A stretch of 64,000 nucleotides of DNA from Triops longicaudatus (GCA_022885665.1 JAGQDJ010000633.1:1488001-1552000); one strand, 5' to 3'; counted from the stretch's first letter, positions 31,801 to 45,266 are shown. Numbers and translations: made by a program. The notes: generated by a model not told the origin, from the sequence alone.

Positions 31801-34756
31801 CGAAACACATTTTAGTCCTGCTTTTTCCAACATTCTAAGGTTTTTCACAGACGGTTGGGCCTTTAATATTTCATGCGTCTCTCCGTCCTTGCCAATGCTA
31901 CTCAATTCTGCAACAGTCTTCGCATGTAAACAAGAATAGCCATCCCTACTGTTTAATAATTTAAACTATTCGCGCTCGTCTCCTGTCTAGGGCCACTATA
32001 GATCTTTCCTGCTTTTCTGCTCTCGCCATCACAAAGCATCACAGCTGCTGACGAACAAACGAACCGAGGAAGGTTGATATCGAACGTTGGAAAGACCAAA
32101 AAAGGAAAAAAATCTCTATTAGACTCAAGGGGATTCGCTCTGATCAATGCTTACAGAAAACCCAAAAGGGATTATTCCTAACGCTTCGGGTAATAGAACA
32201 AAAGCCAAGTGTGTGCAAAACAGTGGCTATCGGTCACGACTTCTCTGACCCCACCCCCTTTCCCCCGCTACTCATGCATGTTCTTAAATTACGGAGAATG
32301 TTTTGCCTCTAAAAGGCTCCCTCTTCTGTCTATTAGCGACAGAATACCGGCTGCATTTTAAGTGCAATAAATATGGGTAACAATAAGCTAGACGGTATAT
32401 GACAGACACGTCTGGTTATAACCCCTGCATATCGGCTTGAGTTAGTGTGGGGCACCTAGCCCGTTTGCTACTGTTCGGTCTACTTGCTTTCTATTGATCC
32501 ACACTAGGAGTTGTATTGGGATTCAGGTGGCATGGCTATCCAGCCCGGTGGTATGGAATTGGACATTTCCTGACGGAAAAAAAAGGACTGAACAAGGGGC
32601 CCCAAATAGCTTGGAAGCGTTATTGTGCATTTGCTCGCCACGTTTGGCGTGGTTACTTTAGGTAGGCCTTATCGGTTTCGTGCAAACTGCAATTGACAGC
32701 GAAAACCTTCTTCACGGAGAAAGACTTCAAACTTTTCCCACGTTTCCCCCCTGAGCCTTACGTTGTAGGCCTACTTGATCTAAAAAGAAACTAACCAGGG
32801 ATGTTGGCCCAGTTCTGAAGGCGGGCTAATCGGCCTTAGACCCAATTATAACGGTTCCTGAACATTTTGTAGAATGCGAACCGGCGCGATACCAAGACGC
32901 GACGCAGGAAAAAGGAAGATCACTTTGACGTTAGCCTTCCTCGGTGGTTTTCAACATCAATCAGCGGTAAGCATCACTGGAGAGCACGAAGAATCTTTTC
33001 TGCGCTACACTATTCTTGCATCTAGCTTTTTCGCTAGGTCAACCTGATCACGGGTTACAGCATCGGTCCTCACCAAAGAAAGAAAGTCCGGAATTTTTCG
33101 ATATTGCACTAAATTACCTGTACCCTTGTTTTATTTTCTTGGAAGGATTATCCTATTCGAAAAACAAGAACAAAGAAACCAGAAAAAAATCGTAGCTAGT
33201 CTCTCACTAACCAAAACAATACTAGACCTCTTGATGGAATACCCAAGTCCTTTTGTTTCGTCCATTTCTGAACTAACATTAGCATACAATTTCATCCGCC
33301 ATTTTCCCCCACTCCACCACTGAAAGGAAATGAATAACCCATCCACAGATAACCTGCAAATTTTTCTGCCAATACGAGCCAATTGAAATCAAGCATAAAA
33401 TGTGCGACGAAAAGATAACTCATTAAAAGTTTTACACAAGCGTATACGCCAATTTTTTGGTGTTTGCTTTTTACCAAACCAATTTTAGCTAAAATGGCCT
33501 CTTCTCACTGCCAAAGGGAAAGTCAATGCGTTAATAATAAAAGCCACGCACTATGCTATGGTATTCATAATCTAAATTTTGAAGAAAAATTACACTTCCA
33601 AACGTCAGAAATTCGAGCAAGAAAAACGTGGTAGTCAAACCGTGACCCAAAAACTACGGCATGATTTTTTTCCTTTTTTGTAAAGCCACTCCCAGATCTG
33701 ACCCATCTTTTACTGCCGTAACTAGCTTAACCAAAGGGGAAAAGTAACGTTTGCTAGCAAACTATGACCATATCGAGCGCCAAACAGGAGATTTTGCACT
33801 GTGAGTGAAAAAAATACACCGCTTGATACATCACACAAATCACCGGGTGCAAATTCACTAATTAGACCCATTAATAGAAACAATAAAGAAAGAACCACTC
33901 GCAGACACGATTATCATCCAACCCTAGAATTCATCCGCAAAAACTGGAACAAATATGACCCCGCAAAAAAAAACGAAAAATATGTTTTAAAAAAATTCCA
34001 AAAAAGCTAGCAAATACCAATTCGCGGAACAAGTTACCGAGATGGTAGTACATTACGTATACGAGATGAATAATGAGGTAGGGAAGTGTTGTCGAACTTG
34101 AGCGATTAGCAAACTGTCGCATTCGTGAGCCCTACACCTTCCCTTGCACCTCGAACGACTCCACCTCGCTCGTTCCCACCCCCTTTTTTAACCCGTCTTT
34201 GGCTTCACTAAACTCATCCCTAATGACTGCTACTACAGTTCCCAATTTTACTTCCTTTTCAGGGTGCAAATATAACCGGAGTTGTCCTCCACATTCATCA
34301 CTTTTGTCTTACGACAAAAGCACAACATGTTGTGTACAACTACATCGGGATTTTTTGATGGCATCCTTCCTACCCTTTTTCCAGTCAATGAACGAGCGAC
34401 GTGGAGCGCCTCCTGGTCACACCATGTTTAGCCAATCTTTGGCTTTCATAATTATCGGTACACATTCCTTAGCCTATCTGTTTACTCAGCCCTAATAAAA
34501 AACTCGACATAAAACCCTCTCTTGATTCGCGCTCAGTTCTGCCTGAGTAGGATAGGAGGAAAAGGATACAAAATAACTCTTCAATTTTGGTCTCGTTTGT
34601 CAAAAGGATTCCCTTTCCAAGCGTGTCTTTTAGTGTGTGTGTGTGAGTTGTGTCTTTTCGATGAATGAAGTTCATAAAGGTACCGCTGAGGATGACGCTA
34701 TGGAGCATACTCAAATGTTACCGTCATGGACGCCGCAAACCCAACCCTACTTTCTT

Positions 34757-37700
34757 CTAAGTGCTTCCTGCGTTGGATAGGCCGTCGCTGCCACCCACGA
34801 CCGCTTCGTTTTGTCCCGCGGCCGCAGCGCTCAGCTCGTCCTTGAACTCCTCTTTCACACTCACGTAGTACGACATGCCGGTTTCCGCGTTACCCATGCG
34901 ATTTAAAGAGCCGGCAAAGTCCACTGACGAATTGGGTGGCGGACTTCTACTGCGTTCTGAAGGAGCTACGCGATCGTTACTGTCTTTATCCGAACCTGGT
35001 GGCGAACTCCGTGACCTGGAAGGTGGCGAATAATCGTTGCTAGGATGTCCACCATCATAACTGGAATTGTCGACCCCGCCGTTTCCCGTCACCGACCCGC
35101 TCCGGAGCTCCAACTTGTCACCCGCAGCCGTGTGGTTATTTCTACCTTGTTGCGAAGGGCCTTCGTCACTACCGCTGGGGGGGCTGTCTTGATTCGCAAA
35201 AAGCAAGGGTACCACGACGGAACTTCGTTCACGCTTCACCAATGAGATGGCTGAGGAATGGCCAAAATTGGCGGATGACGAAGACGAAGCTGCCACTGCT
35301 GCTACAGCCGCGGCTGCCGAGGCATTGCTGTTGCTAGAGGAAGCTCGGTTATAGGGCCGGGTGGTGGCTATGCCCAATTTTTTCACTTTGTCGTAAAGGG
35401 TGCGCGAGGGCACTTTAAATTTGCGAGAGGCTTGTAGTGCACTCATTCCACCCTTGACTGCGTCTATCGCAGCAGTGATATCATTGCTGGTGTACTGTTT
35501 GTACCGTTTCCATTCCAGCTTTTGTGTGGGCACGTAAGGAGCAATGCGAGCGCCGCTTAGATCTACTGGTTGGAATACAAAACACAGAAAAAAAGTAATG
35601 GTAAGAATAACTTTTTGTTTCTTTTGTCTCAGTATTACGTTACTTTTACTATCAACCAAACGAGAACCCTTCAGAAAAGACTGTTAAAACTACCGCATGT
35701 TTTTATAAACGGTGCAGCACAGTTTTCGCATTACCTTATTTGTTTAATTCTCATTTCCGCTATTAAAAATTCAACTTAGAGAAAGTCGGCAAAAAGAGTA
35801 CAAAAGCCCTTGATACATATTGAAAGAACTACACTGGTATTCATTGTTCATCGCATTTCCTTCGTTAAGTGATAACACAGGCATATAATGAACGGAATGT
35901 TTACGTACCTCGTTTGTCCGAATGCGGCGAAGACGGAAAGGCGCCATAATCACCCATCTGTGCAAAAGAAAATTACGTGTTTAAAACACACCTGTCTGTA
36001 CTGAACGAGCATGAACTCTTACCGATTCGTTTTGATCATCATCGGCCGTATCAGCATTAGGCCAGTCGTCATCGCGATCTCTACCACCGTAGCGCTAAAC
36101 CAGTCATTAAATTAGAAAACCGTAAAATACCGTATGTTTGTTCAAATCTGAAAAAAACTCCCATGGTTATCAAATGTAAACAACCTAGTTGTTTAACGAC
36201 AAAAGTTCAAACAAGCCAAATAGCCAACGAAGTAAAACACAACGGTTGGGCGTTTTAAAGACGTAATAACGACAAATTTGTAGACCACTGTTCTTTCAGG
36301 TGACTTACGGTCATATACATTTTTTGACTACTCGTTGGAGCAAAACAAATTCAATAGAAGCCACCTTAAGGCCTCAGTATACTCAAACCTCTTATGGGAG
36401 AATAACATGGGAATTTTCAGACATCATGCTAGAAAATTTTTTCAAATATCAAAGAAATTCTAGTGACAGTAATATTGGTGTTATAGATATCCAGTGCACC
36501 AGTTGAGTTTTTCTTAAAAAGTTTTAACTAAATCTGTAAATTAGTTTCATTGTTCTACTCATTTATTACATGGGAAAAAAAGTAAATCAGGGAAACTGTG
36601 CACTAGGTATGATTTTTCAAGATTCTAAGGTATAAAGAGAAACGAAATCGGTCAGGTACTTATAACAATATGTCTGAAAATTTAAGGTTTTCTATGACAA
36701 TATTGGGATATGCCTCTATCCAGAATTTCTATTTGACTTCATTCAACCTGTTGTTAGATATAACAAGAAACCTACTCTCTCCCCGAAGGATATGACGTCT
36801 CAATTTTCTATTTTTTAAAAAATACTGACAGTTCTGTATACCGGGGCCTTAACCATTCACTCGGATACCGTAACACCACCTAAATTATTGGGCCACTTAA
36901 TCGAAGGCATACAATATCACATTTGTAGGCTGTAAATAACAGGAAAAGAACTTGAACTGCAAATTTCGCATGAAAATTTCCATAAGAAAAATGTCCGAAA
37001 CGTAAAACCAACCAACCGATGAAGTTCTCTCGACCGAAGGAATGGCATTGGCCTTTCCGATACGTAAATGTCTTGAAAGTGAAGAACTATAGTACATTAA
37101 TGTACATTAAGGAAGTACAATAATGAAGCTTTAATGAAAACAGTAATCCAAAGACCAAATTTAGGTTACTTAATTCCAATAAGTGAAACATACTAATGAA
37201 TGCGAGTCCGGTTAGAACGAGACCGGTTAAAAAGTGCTCTACTATTTCAACAGATTAATTGAGCTAAAGTTTTTTTAGTCATTTTTGCTGCATAACTTAA
37301 ACTTACCAAGAGTTTAATCCTAATGCAGTTTAATGCTTCCCTTCGTTTTTACCTTCATTTTATATTTTATGCAATCTTAGGAAAAATAACCAGATAAGAT
37401 ATGCGATAGTGGAAACCGTCAAGACTTTGTGCACTAGATGAGGAGGAAGACGTGAAAAGTCGTAAAATTGTCGACAGAAAGCATTTTTCCTTTTCTTTTT
37501 AGGTGCGTTTCAACTTTTGCCTGCCACCTGTTAGTGTAACTGGGAACGTAAACATGCGTAGTGAACTCGACGGATTTGCTTCTCGGCACAACATGGCTTT
37601 ACGTTTTCCCATGGCTTAAGCTACTTAAAAAAAAAGTTTTCGAGCATATACATCAACTGTGGAACAAACAACTATTTTGAATCCCGTGACACTAAAAACG

Positions 37701-39468
37701 AGATTTCTTTCTGTCACGCAACAACAATCTCGCTTTCCTGAAAAGTCATCCGGGCGGAGAAAATCACAAATTTGGCTTGTTAGAGCATTACAAAGACAGA
37801 GCTTGCAAACGCTTGTTTACATTTTCTCGATCATCCTGACGACAATTACACATCTAACCTTCTGGAAAGAAGAATTATATCTCTGTAGCTATTTTCAGAA
37901 CCCAAAATACTTCAAATTAACAGAGTACGACTTTACGTAACAAGCTTCAACAGGATAACTCGCAAAAGGAGTACGTGAATTTTCGTTACAACAAACCTTT
38001 TGAGGGCAGAAAAAATGTTCGATATATACAAAGTTTGCTATACGGGACGGTTTACCTGTAGAAACACGCGGTCTGAGAACTTAAGACCTTTTTTATATCG
38101 ACATTTCGTTTTAGCCAGGGTTCGTTATAGCGAGATTCTACTGTATTTATGATCTCCATCACTTTAGTGACAAGTTCAGTCGGTGCTTTCCAAGCTTTCT
38201 AAGTGACAAGGTCTTTGCAACTAATTTCCACCAGGCAATAAAACCCGGAAGGATAGCTTGGAATGTATTATTGTATGGGTACTTACATCGCCGTATCCTA
38301 CCAAGGCGGCGTAACCTGAGGGGGTGCGATCATCGTTGGCTGAACCCTGGGAAGAAGTGCGTAACGGGTAAAGAGGAGGCATTTCGTGACTTTTCAAGTG
38401 CGGTCCCAACACGTTGCGGAGCATGGGCGTGTCTCCGGCAGCCGCGGACTCGAGAACTCGCTTGCGTTTACTGGCAGAACCGGAGGCGAAGGAATCGTCG
38501 CGTCCTCCGGAGGAAGGCAAGGGAAGGCTGGAATCTCGATCTCGGTCTTTCTCTCGGTCGCGATCGCGATGGAAGCCATACATGGCCAATGCTTGTTCCC
38601 GTTCTCGGGGCCCGAGCGTGGACAACGCGGTTTCGAAGGCGCCCAGGTGCAAAGGCATGACGAGGGGCGGCCACATGGATAGAGGCACGGACTGATCTGC
38701 GGGAGGACTCAATAATGGGGATTTGTACATATTATACGGAGGTCTGTAGAGGAAGTCCCGGGGATCCACGCTGGCTGACGAGGACGCTGAGGCATTGTTG
38801 TTGGCAGAGTTGTTGAGGGGCGGTGGGTGTGGACTGGAGGCAGAGGGCGTGTGGGACCGGGGTCGGGGTGTGGGTGGGTTGGAGGGTGGGCGGGAGTCGG
38901 GTAGGCGTTCGCTGGCCGCCGAGTCCCCGCCCGGCTGAGCACCGGCGGACACTGAGTTCGATGAAGAGATGGGTGTACTTGAGATACGTGTAGGAATAAC
39001 GGCTGAAAATTGACCTGAGGTAGTTGATTGAATCTGAGACTGAGCATGTGAGGTAGCTATGGGCGTCGGAGTTCTCCCTGCAGACGGGATGCCGGACTCG
39101 CTTCCGCTGTCGTCTTCAAAGAGGCCTTTGACTTTGAGGGCTTCGGCGACTTTGAGCAGTGAGGGAAGTTGTTCTTGAGCAACGTTTACTTCCCCGCGAT
39201 ACATGTACTCCAAAATGGCACGGAGTTCGCCGTACGAAATGTCTTTGAAGAGGACAATAGGATGAGCGCACGAGTTATCCAGGAAGAGAGACTGGAAGTA
39301 TGAGGAGCACGCGGCCAAGACCATCTTGTGACATTTGATGGACGTGCCATTGCAAGCCAACGTAACGTCCGTGAAAGCTTCGGTTTGGAGCAAGTGGTCG
39401 AAGACATTCAAGAGGTTAGAACGGTGGTTGTTCCAGCGGAGGCAGTATTGCTGCCCTGGGCTGTTCAT
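34757..39468 (-). CDS. BTB-Pipsqueak transcription factor, copy 2
   Basis: Paralogue of the gene at 23543-26031. Coding exons: 39468-38287, 36094-36023, 35957-35909, 35565-34757, closing in frame to about 703 aa. BTB: MNSPGQQYCLRWNNHRSNLL, AFTDVTLACNGTSIKCHK, LEYMYRGEVNVAQEQLPSLL. A long Ser/Pro/Asn-rich linker follows, with an Arg/Asp/Glu run (RDRDREKDRDRD). A small exon reads GRDRDDDWPNAD. The psq motif in the last exon is RYKQYTSNDITAAIDAVKGG then MSALQASRKFKVPSRTLYDK. After it come poly-Ala, Ser/Asn and Pro/Ser tracts, ending AVVGGSDGLSNAGST. Like copy 1 it enters the psq exon in phase 1 with APYVP shared. Probably represses or activates target genes as a BTB-mediated multimer; targets unknown. 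Confidence 0.93.
36095..38286. other. Intron 1 of BTB-psq copy 2
   Basis: 2.2-kb AT-rich intron without a recognised alternative exon. Its right end carries a solo pogo/Tigger-like terminal repeat (38118-38145). Confidence 0.6.
38118..38145. mobile_element. Solo pogo/Tigger-like terminal repeat
   Basis: GGTTCGTTATAGCGAGATTC then TACTGTA: the same end sequence, with one difference over about 22 bases, as the right end of the MITE in the CSRP intron (58111-58133), and it finishes at a TA dinucleotide. I could not find the partner end, so this is a remnant or one end of a decayed copy. Confidence 0.5.
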
Positions 39469-40814
39469 GGCGAAAGACGATGGTTCAAGCCGCTTCCCCT
39501 GGCCAAACCTTGTTTCTTCTTCTTCTTTGTCTTAACGTGGAGATTTCGCCCCTTGCCTTCCTTTCAGAAAATCCTGCCGAACTCCAATTCTGGCTTGATC
39601 CTAGAAAAAGAAAATAATCATCAAGAATAGATCGTTAAAAAACGCGACAGCTTAGCCTTCATGTCAAAAGCGTCTACTTTTCACGCAAGTGATACTAAAT
39701 AAATCATCATAGAAGTGTGGACTTGAAACAGTGTTACGTTGTACGATGGTTCAAAGTTTCGACCAGTACTCTGTCACGAGAGGCCTTTTCACGAATAATT
39801 TGACAAAACTAGGACAAAACGACAGGTTTCGAAAGGAAGCTGTAAGCGCGACCCGTTCGTACTATCACACATGGGTTACACAATCCTTGTCTAATGCTTT
39901 ACACAGCGATAAGCCCTATCAGACGAGACTCTTAATAAAACGGGAAAAAATACGCGCCTCACAATAAAGATAAATGCAGGAAATTTGGTGGGCTTACGTA
40001 TGTGTATTCAAACAACCTCTCCTTTAACATTTGAACTTGAGCCTAACAACCTCATCGAAGAGAAAAAGATGGAGCCGCAACACATAGTGACGACGTTGAT
40101 GGCCGCCATAAACTAGATGAGCTCCCCTGGTAGGCCTACTGCTACTACGTCCCAATAACGGATACATGTAGAACCACGACGTATACATAATATCTACACG
40201 TAACTAAATTTTACGTATGGGAATTACAAAAACATTAAATTATATCCCGAATAAACTCGCGTGAAGCGTACTGGAGTATGAAACTTAAATGCTTGAAGGA
40301 ATGGGGGGAGGCGCCTTAAAAGCACGATAACTTGCTCACGCAACAGTAAATTGGTCAGTATTTTACATGCCATTTCTCTATTTCACTGTAGAGAAAAAAA
40401 AACAAGCTCGTTGAAAAAAGAAAGAAAACAAAAACTATCAAAACGCAATGCTAAGTAGTCGTACACTCTAGCATGGTAGAAAAAGAAAGCGCATAGCATG
40501 GCTTAATGTTACAAGCCCCCCAAACTTCTTTCTTTAGCCAGCAAAGCACAGCAGCCTCATAGCATGGCGTCTATTGCCCTTGCCGAATCCTTCAAGGCCA
40601 TTATCCTCCGTAAAAGCCTATAGAGAAAGGCGCCAGATATATACACGAATGACACACTTAGCTGCCTTGGCCGCAACGTATTCGGATTTAGCAATATCTT
40701 GCGCGAACCAAGCCTCGCGCTATGTCACCTACCATACTGGCCGTTCAACATTGCAGTCTTCGAATACCAGACTATGAATTACAATGAAATTCATGCCACC
40801 GTCCTGCCTGATCA

Positions 40815-40829
40815 GGGGGGGGGGGGGGG
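40815..40829. repeat. G15 homopolymer
   Basis: Fifteen consecutive G on the plus strand in non-coding sequence. Confidence 0.8.
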
Positions 40830-41592
40830 TAAAAAAGAAGGGCGATTTTTTGGAGGTCCAACGTAACTACGTATGTTCCTTAGTACAAGTTGGGAGAGCA
40901 TCCGGTTTCTTTGCAAGCCAACCAAGAGACAACCACTTCACGCTCTCTTCCCCGCCATTCCTCCTTGTCGCATTCTCTTGCACTCTCAATAGTTCGCTCC
41001 CTTTTTGTAGGCCTATACAAGAAAAGCTGGCTGGCGAGTCCGGTTTTCTAACGCTTTTAGGCCTGGGTAGGCTTTCTTATCGTCTTTCGCCTAGTTTCTT
41101 TTTTTTTTCTTCGTCGTTCTTTTTGCTTCTCTCGTCCAGCCTTGCAACCTCGTCTTTTGCCCTCTTCGTGCCCCATTCTTCCCCCTCCTCCCCATTTTCG
41201 CCTCATCGCCATGTTGCAAGGTCCTTGCCAGCTCACTGCCTTTGCAGCTAGGCACGTTCATAAAAAAAAGACGCGTGTAAGCCTAGGCCGCCTCCGGCCT
41301 TTGGATCAATGCAAGTCTGCGTTCTGTGCGTTTTCGGGGCGAGCTGAGAAAACGGCCGTTGGGGAACCACGAGCAAAAGGCCATGGCGAAAATGCCAACC
41401 AGCAACGTTGGAAGCCCCTTTTTGCCTTCTTGCTAAGCAACCATGCAATGAAACAGGCCTCGTTTCTATATTATCTGCTTACTACCATGCACAACGTGAA
41501 ACGTTGTTTGGGAGGGCGTACGAAAAAAGATAAAGCCAGAAGCAAGCCCGCCGCTAAGCCAAGGCTAAAACGTCCGACTTTTGCAGAGTAGG

Positions 41593-41645
41593 TTTTCCCT
41601 CTCCCTCTTCCCTCTCTCTCCCTCCCCCTTTCCTTCCCTCCCTCT
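41593..41645. repeat. 53-nt pure pyrimidine tract
   Basis: Uninterrupted C/T run made of TTCCCTC-type units, continuing with few interruptions to about 41690. Sequence of this kind can adopt triplex (H-DNA) structure. Confidence 0.8.
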
Positions 41646-44543
41646 ACGCTCTCTCTTTTCTGCTTCCCTCTTTACACTCCGTATTCCTCATTTCCCACTG
41701 CGGATTTTGCTGTAGAACTTTAGACGCGTTTGCCTTATGTGTGGATTTTGACCGTATAAATTAGCGCTAAAGTGTAATGTAAGACAGAAGCTGATGGCTG
41801 CCTTTTCGCCAGCCAGTTGGCGGCAATGCAAATCAAGACATGACGTACACTCGTAGTAGAAAGTTACCGAAGAAAGCGATCGTACAGTACAGTACAATTC
41901 AATACTTTTTAGGGGCAATAGCGCTAGGCCCATTTTGCGGGGTATCGAATGCAAAAATGGGAGACAAAGGAAAAAAACGCGGTAGATTTTTTTAAAAAGT
42001 GGAATAAGCTCACGCTGGATAGAAAAATTGGGCTTTAAAACACATTGCAACATATTGTTGAAGGGAAGCAACACTGGGAATCCGTAGGTGGGCGCAGACT
42101 TCACGTTGTAAACTCACCTTTCTCGAGTGGCTTTTTTCCAAACGAAGACACACATTTCACTCCGTTCAACAACTGCTATTTCTACTGCTATGATCCATGT
42201 CCAGATATTCGTAATCTGACACCTAAAGGTGTCCTCATTGATCGGCACGTCCAAGGGATCACACTGCGAAGGGACTCAATAACCATAAAAACTTTCGCAC
42301 AGTGTATTAAACGGTACACTTTGGAAATTTTTCAGTGGCTTTTCGCTCGGAACTTCCCCCTATTGAAACCCCTTTTGGCTTGGGTTGACCGCACTGCAAT
42401 AAAAGTAAGAGGGGTACTGAAGGTCCCCAAAAAAAATTTCGCTGAGGCCTAAAGAAGCACAGCCAGTAACGTCACGCACTAAACCGTTCTCTCTTAACAC
42501 TCCCAAAAGCCGTGCAAACTCGGCAACACATGAGCCAGGCCAGGCCTCCTTCCCTTCCTTCTTTTCGCTTTGCCCCTACCTTTCTACTTGTTCTTACGCA
42601 CTGCACTCATTCGAGTTGCTTTGCTTGCTTGTTAGGATCCCATCGGGGTGCGACGCCTCTAGCAGCGCCGCACAGCGAATACGGTTTGCCATGCGGATTG
42701 GCAACTCGAACGCCTAGGCCTCCCATGCAAAATCCCCGCGGAGCGAGAGTGCCACCCGTCCCACGTTAGTAGTAGGTACCGATTACACACACACATACGG
42801 GAAACAAAAACCGAACTTCGTTTAGGTTACAGACCCGCTTCCGGGATTCGGTTCCGGACTAACTCATGTGGTTTCTTTTTTTTTACCAAGGCTATGTAGC
42901 CGCTTGCCATTAGTACCTTTACTAACCCGCGGGTTTCTCAAAAGCGGGCGGGATGGGGCGGTGGGCTGGAGCCACCCCAAGTGAAGGCTACTCCCGTTTT
43001 CATTTCCAACCCCATCAAGCCTTATCATTTACCTACGAGCTATAGGGACATTCGCCTGCCTCTCCCTAGCGTTTTACGCACTCAATCCGCTTGCTCTCGT
43101 AGCTCGCAAGCAGGCCGGCTTACGTCGACGGAACTTACTCCGCTCCGCCTGTGCGCCGAGCGGTCGCGGTTCCGTCTGGCCGTGAACATGACGTTGGAAC
43201 GGCCTGGTCAACAACCTTGCTATGTTGTGCGAAACACCTTTAAGTATTGACGTGTTCGTGCAACCTCCCCTCCACCATACTCAATACCGTTACCATACCC
43301 ACCGACATTTACCCAATATTTCTCCTCCCTTCCGCTTTCGTCTTTCTGCAAACCCCCCCGCTTGATGCCCCAACCTAGCGTCTTTTTTGCTCTCCCCCCA
43401 CCCCCCTGTTGCTAGCTTCGATCTGGTGTATGCATTTTTGAAAGGTTTTCCCTCTTATTTCCACCTAGTCCGCCTTAGCAACCAGTCTTTCTGCATGTCA
43501 CGCTGCTACGCAAATGCACACTTTCCGTTTGGGTTGTCGATAATTACATCCGGTTCTTAAGAAACACTGCCAGACGTCAGGCTCTTAGCTTCGTCATCAT
43601 TGCGAACTATTGCGAATTTCCCTTCAAGGCAAAATTCGAATTTCCCATTATATAATCTCAAGGCTTAATTCGTGAAATAAAACTAAGAGCAAAGCCGCAA
43701 AGTTAAGTAAAAACGGCCGAAGGTTTTTCAAATAGGGCGGAGCGGACATGCGAGAACAGTTCGTGAAGGCCGATCACATGACAAAATCTTGCCTACTACC
43801 TCTCTTCCGCCCGTTTCCCTCAAAGTAAGCGAAAGCAAAGGCAATTTTCCAAGGAAGCGCTAAAATGTTTCTCTTATCCCGCTTACCTTGTGCCCCGGCT
43901 TAGTAACGTCGAATTCCCCTATTCTTTGCTCATTTTTCTTTTCTTTTTACACAAATTGTTGGTTGCAGGCTTTGTCGCGGCCCAGTGCCCACCCATTCCA
44001 GTCCGTACGAAATGGAGGCCTACCACGTGCGACCTTTTCTTTTTTGTCTAGGCGTCCTATTTTGCGCTCCTTGCGTTTTGTGAAGAGCCCAAGTGAATGG
44101 CCTGCGGCTAAACTTTCGTATCATTTACTGTACGCTAAAGGACAGGTTATCACAACGTGAAACGGGCTCAGCCGAGGCTATGCTGTTAGGTATGCCGGGA
44201 GATTTTTTTCCAGAAGAAAGGCAGTCATTATACTAAAAAAATTAAATAAGCGACAAAGAAGCTACAGCTCCGTACTATCTTTTTCGATATCATTATTATT
44301 CTAGGGGTATTTCTGCCCTGTCTCTTTTTCAAGTGCTGTTTATTGCAAAGTTCAATGCTCCCTGCCAATTTCGTTTCTTATGACATCAAAAGAACAAGTT
44401 GGCCTTGCGTTAGCGGGCCTTGGCGTAACAAAGATTCGGCTTTTTCTGGCCACGGAGTAAACCGACACGAAAGGAAAGACTCATTTCTGTACAAAAAATG
44501 GGAGAAGCGAACGACAGAGTCGAGTGATACAAGCAAAGCACTG

Positions 44544-44573
44544 TACACTATGTACATACATGTACGTAGTGTA
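44544..44573. repeat. Imperfect 14-bp palindrome
   Basis: TACACTATGTACAT, two bases, then ATGTACGTAGTGTA: one mismatch in 14 bp. A further GTACGTAG follows directly. It lies in the Dbx 3' flank. Confidence 0.65.
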
Positions 44574-45260
44574 CGTAGATTTGTCCCATTTGCGTTAACC
44601 CCCTTTGTACACGAAATACATCCTTACCCTAAAAGAATTCCATTGTTTCTTTTTCTTTGTTACAACAACACTTTAATTTCGCAACTTGCCATTTGGCTAT
44701 ATTTGTGATCCACAATTTTAAGAGCGTACTTTCTGCACAATTCGCGGGTTACAATTGACACTCTCAAGGAAACATTCAAAATATAGATCTAAAATTGCGT
44801 GGTTACGCGTAGCTCTTCATATTTACCCTGGCAAACCACCTGCTAAACAGACTCCTTCAGGCGTGTCTTTGTAGACCGTGTCGCTAGAATTTGGGAGACA
44901 GGAAATATGCACCATACATTTGGGTCCGTTGACGTAATAGTCAAGGTCGTTATTTTCGCACAAATAGAGAGAGCTGACAACGTACCTAATTTTCAGACCA
45001 AGAAAAACGTAATGCAAAACGCGTGAAATTTTGGCTATAATGCGCACCGAATTGAGAGTATGGACGTGAATTATAGCACGTGCCTTACAATATAAAAACG
45101 TGAACTTTTTCCTAGTCGTAGATCCGCACACGGTAGTCCGTACTTAGTCTTCTTTCAGGGTCGTCGGACACTATGACTTCTATCGAATGGATGCAAATCC
45201 ACCAGACCATACTTCTTTTGAATTAACAATTGAGTTTCGCACAAGCTCCATGACCTCGTT

Positions 45261-45266
45261 TTTATT
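45261..45266 (-). terminator. Candidate Dbx polyadenylation signal
   Basis: AATAAA on the minus strand (tttatt on plus), 143 nt beyond the Dbx stop codon. Motif and position only. Confidence 0.45.

Larger units (their letters stand above)
26032..34756. other. 8.7-kb space between the two BTB-psq genes
   Basis: No gene with recognisable domains. It holds the leader/promoter of copy 1 (left) and 3' UTR of copy 2 (right). The segment 26400-28700 is pyrimidine-rich on the plus strand with many T, C and A runs and a 294-codon ORF (separate entry). A G14 run lies at 28861-28874. A TG repeat near 34632 is short. Confidence 0.5.

Noticed and set aside
38271..38695. Cluster of plus-strand ORFs of 93-129 codons
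   Set aside because: They are antisense to the GC-rich linker of the first exon of BTB-psq copy 2.
40784..41591. Two overlapping plus-strand ORFs of 155 and 149 codons
   Set aside because: Low-complexity Ser/Phe/Leu runs from T- and C-rich DNA, in different frames of the same sequence; no domain.
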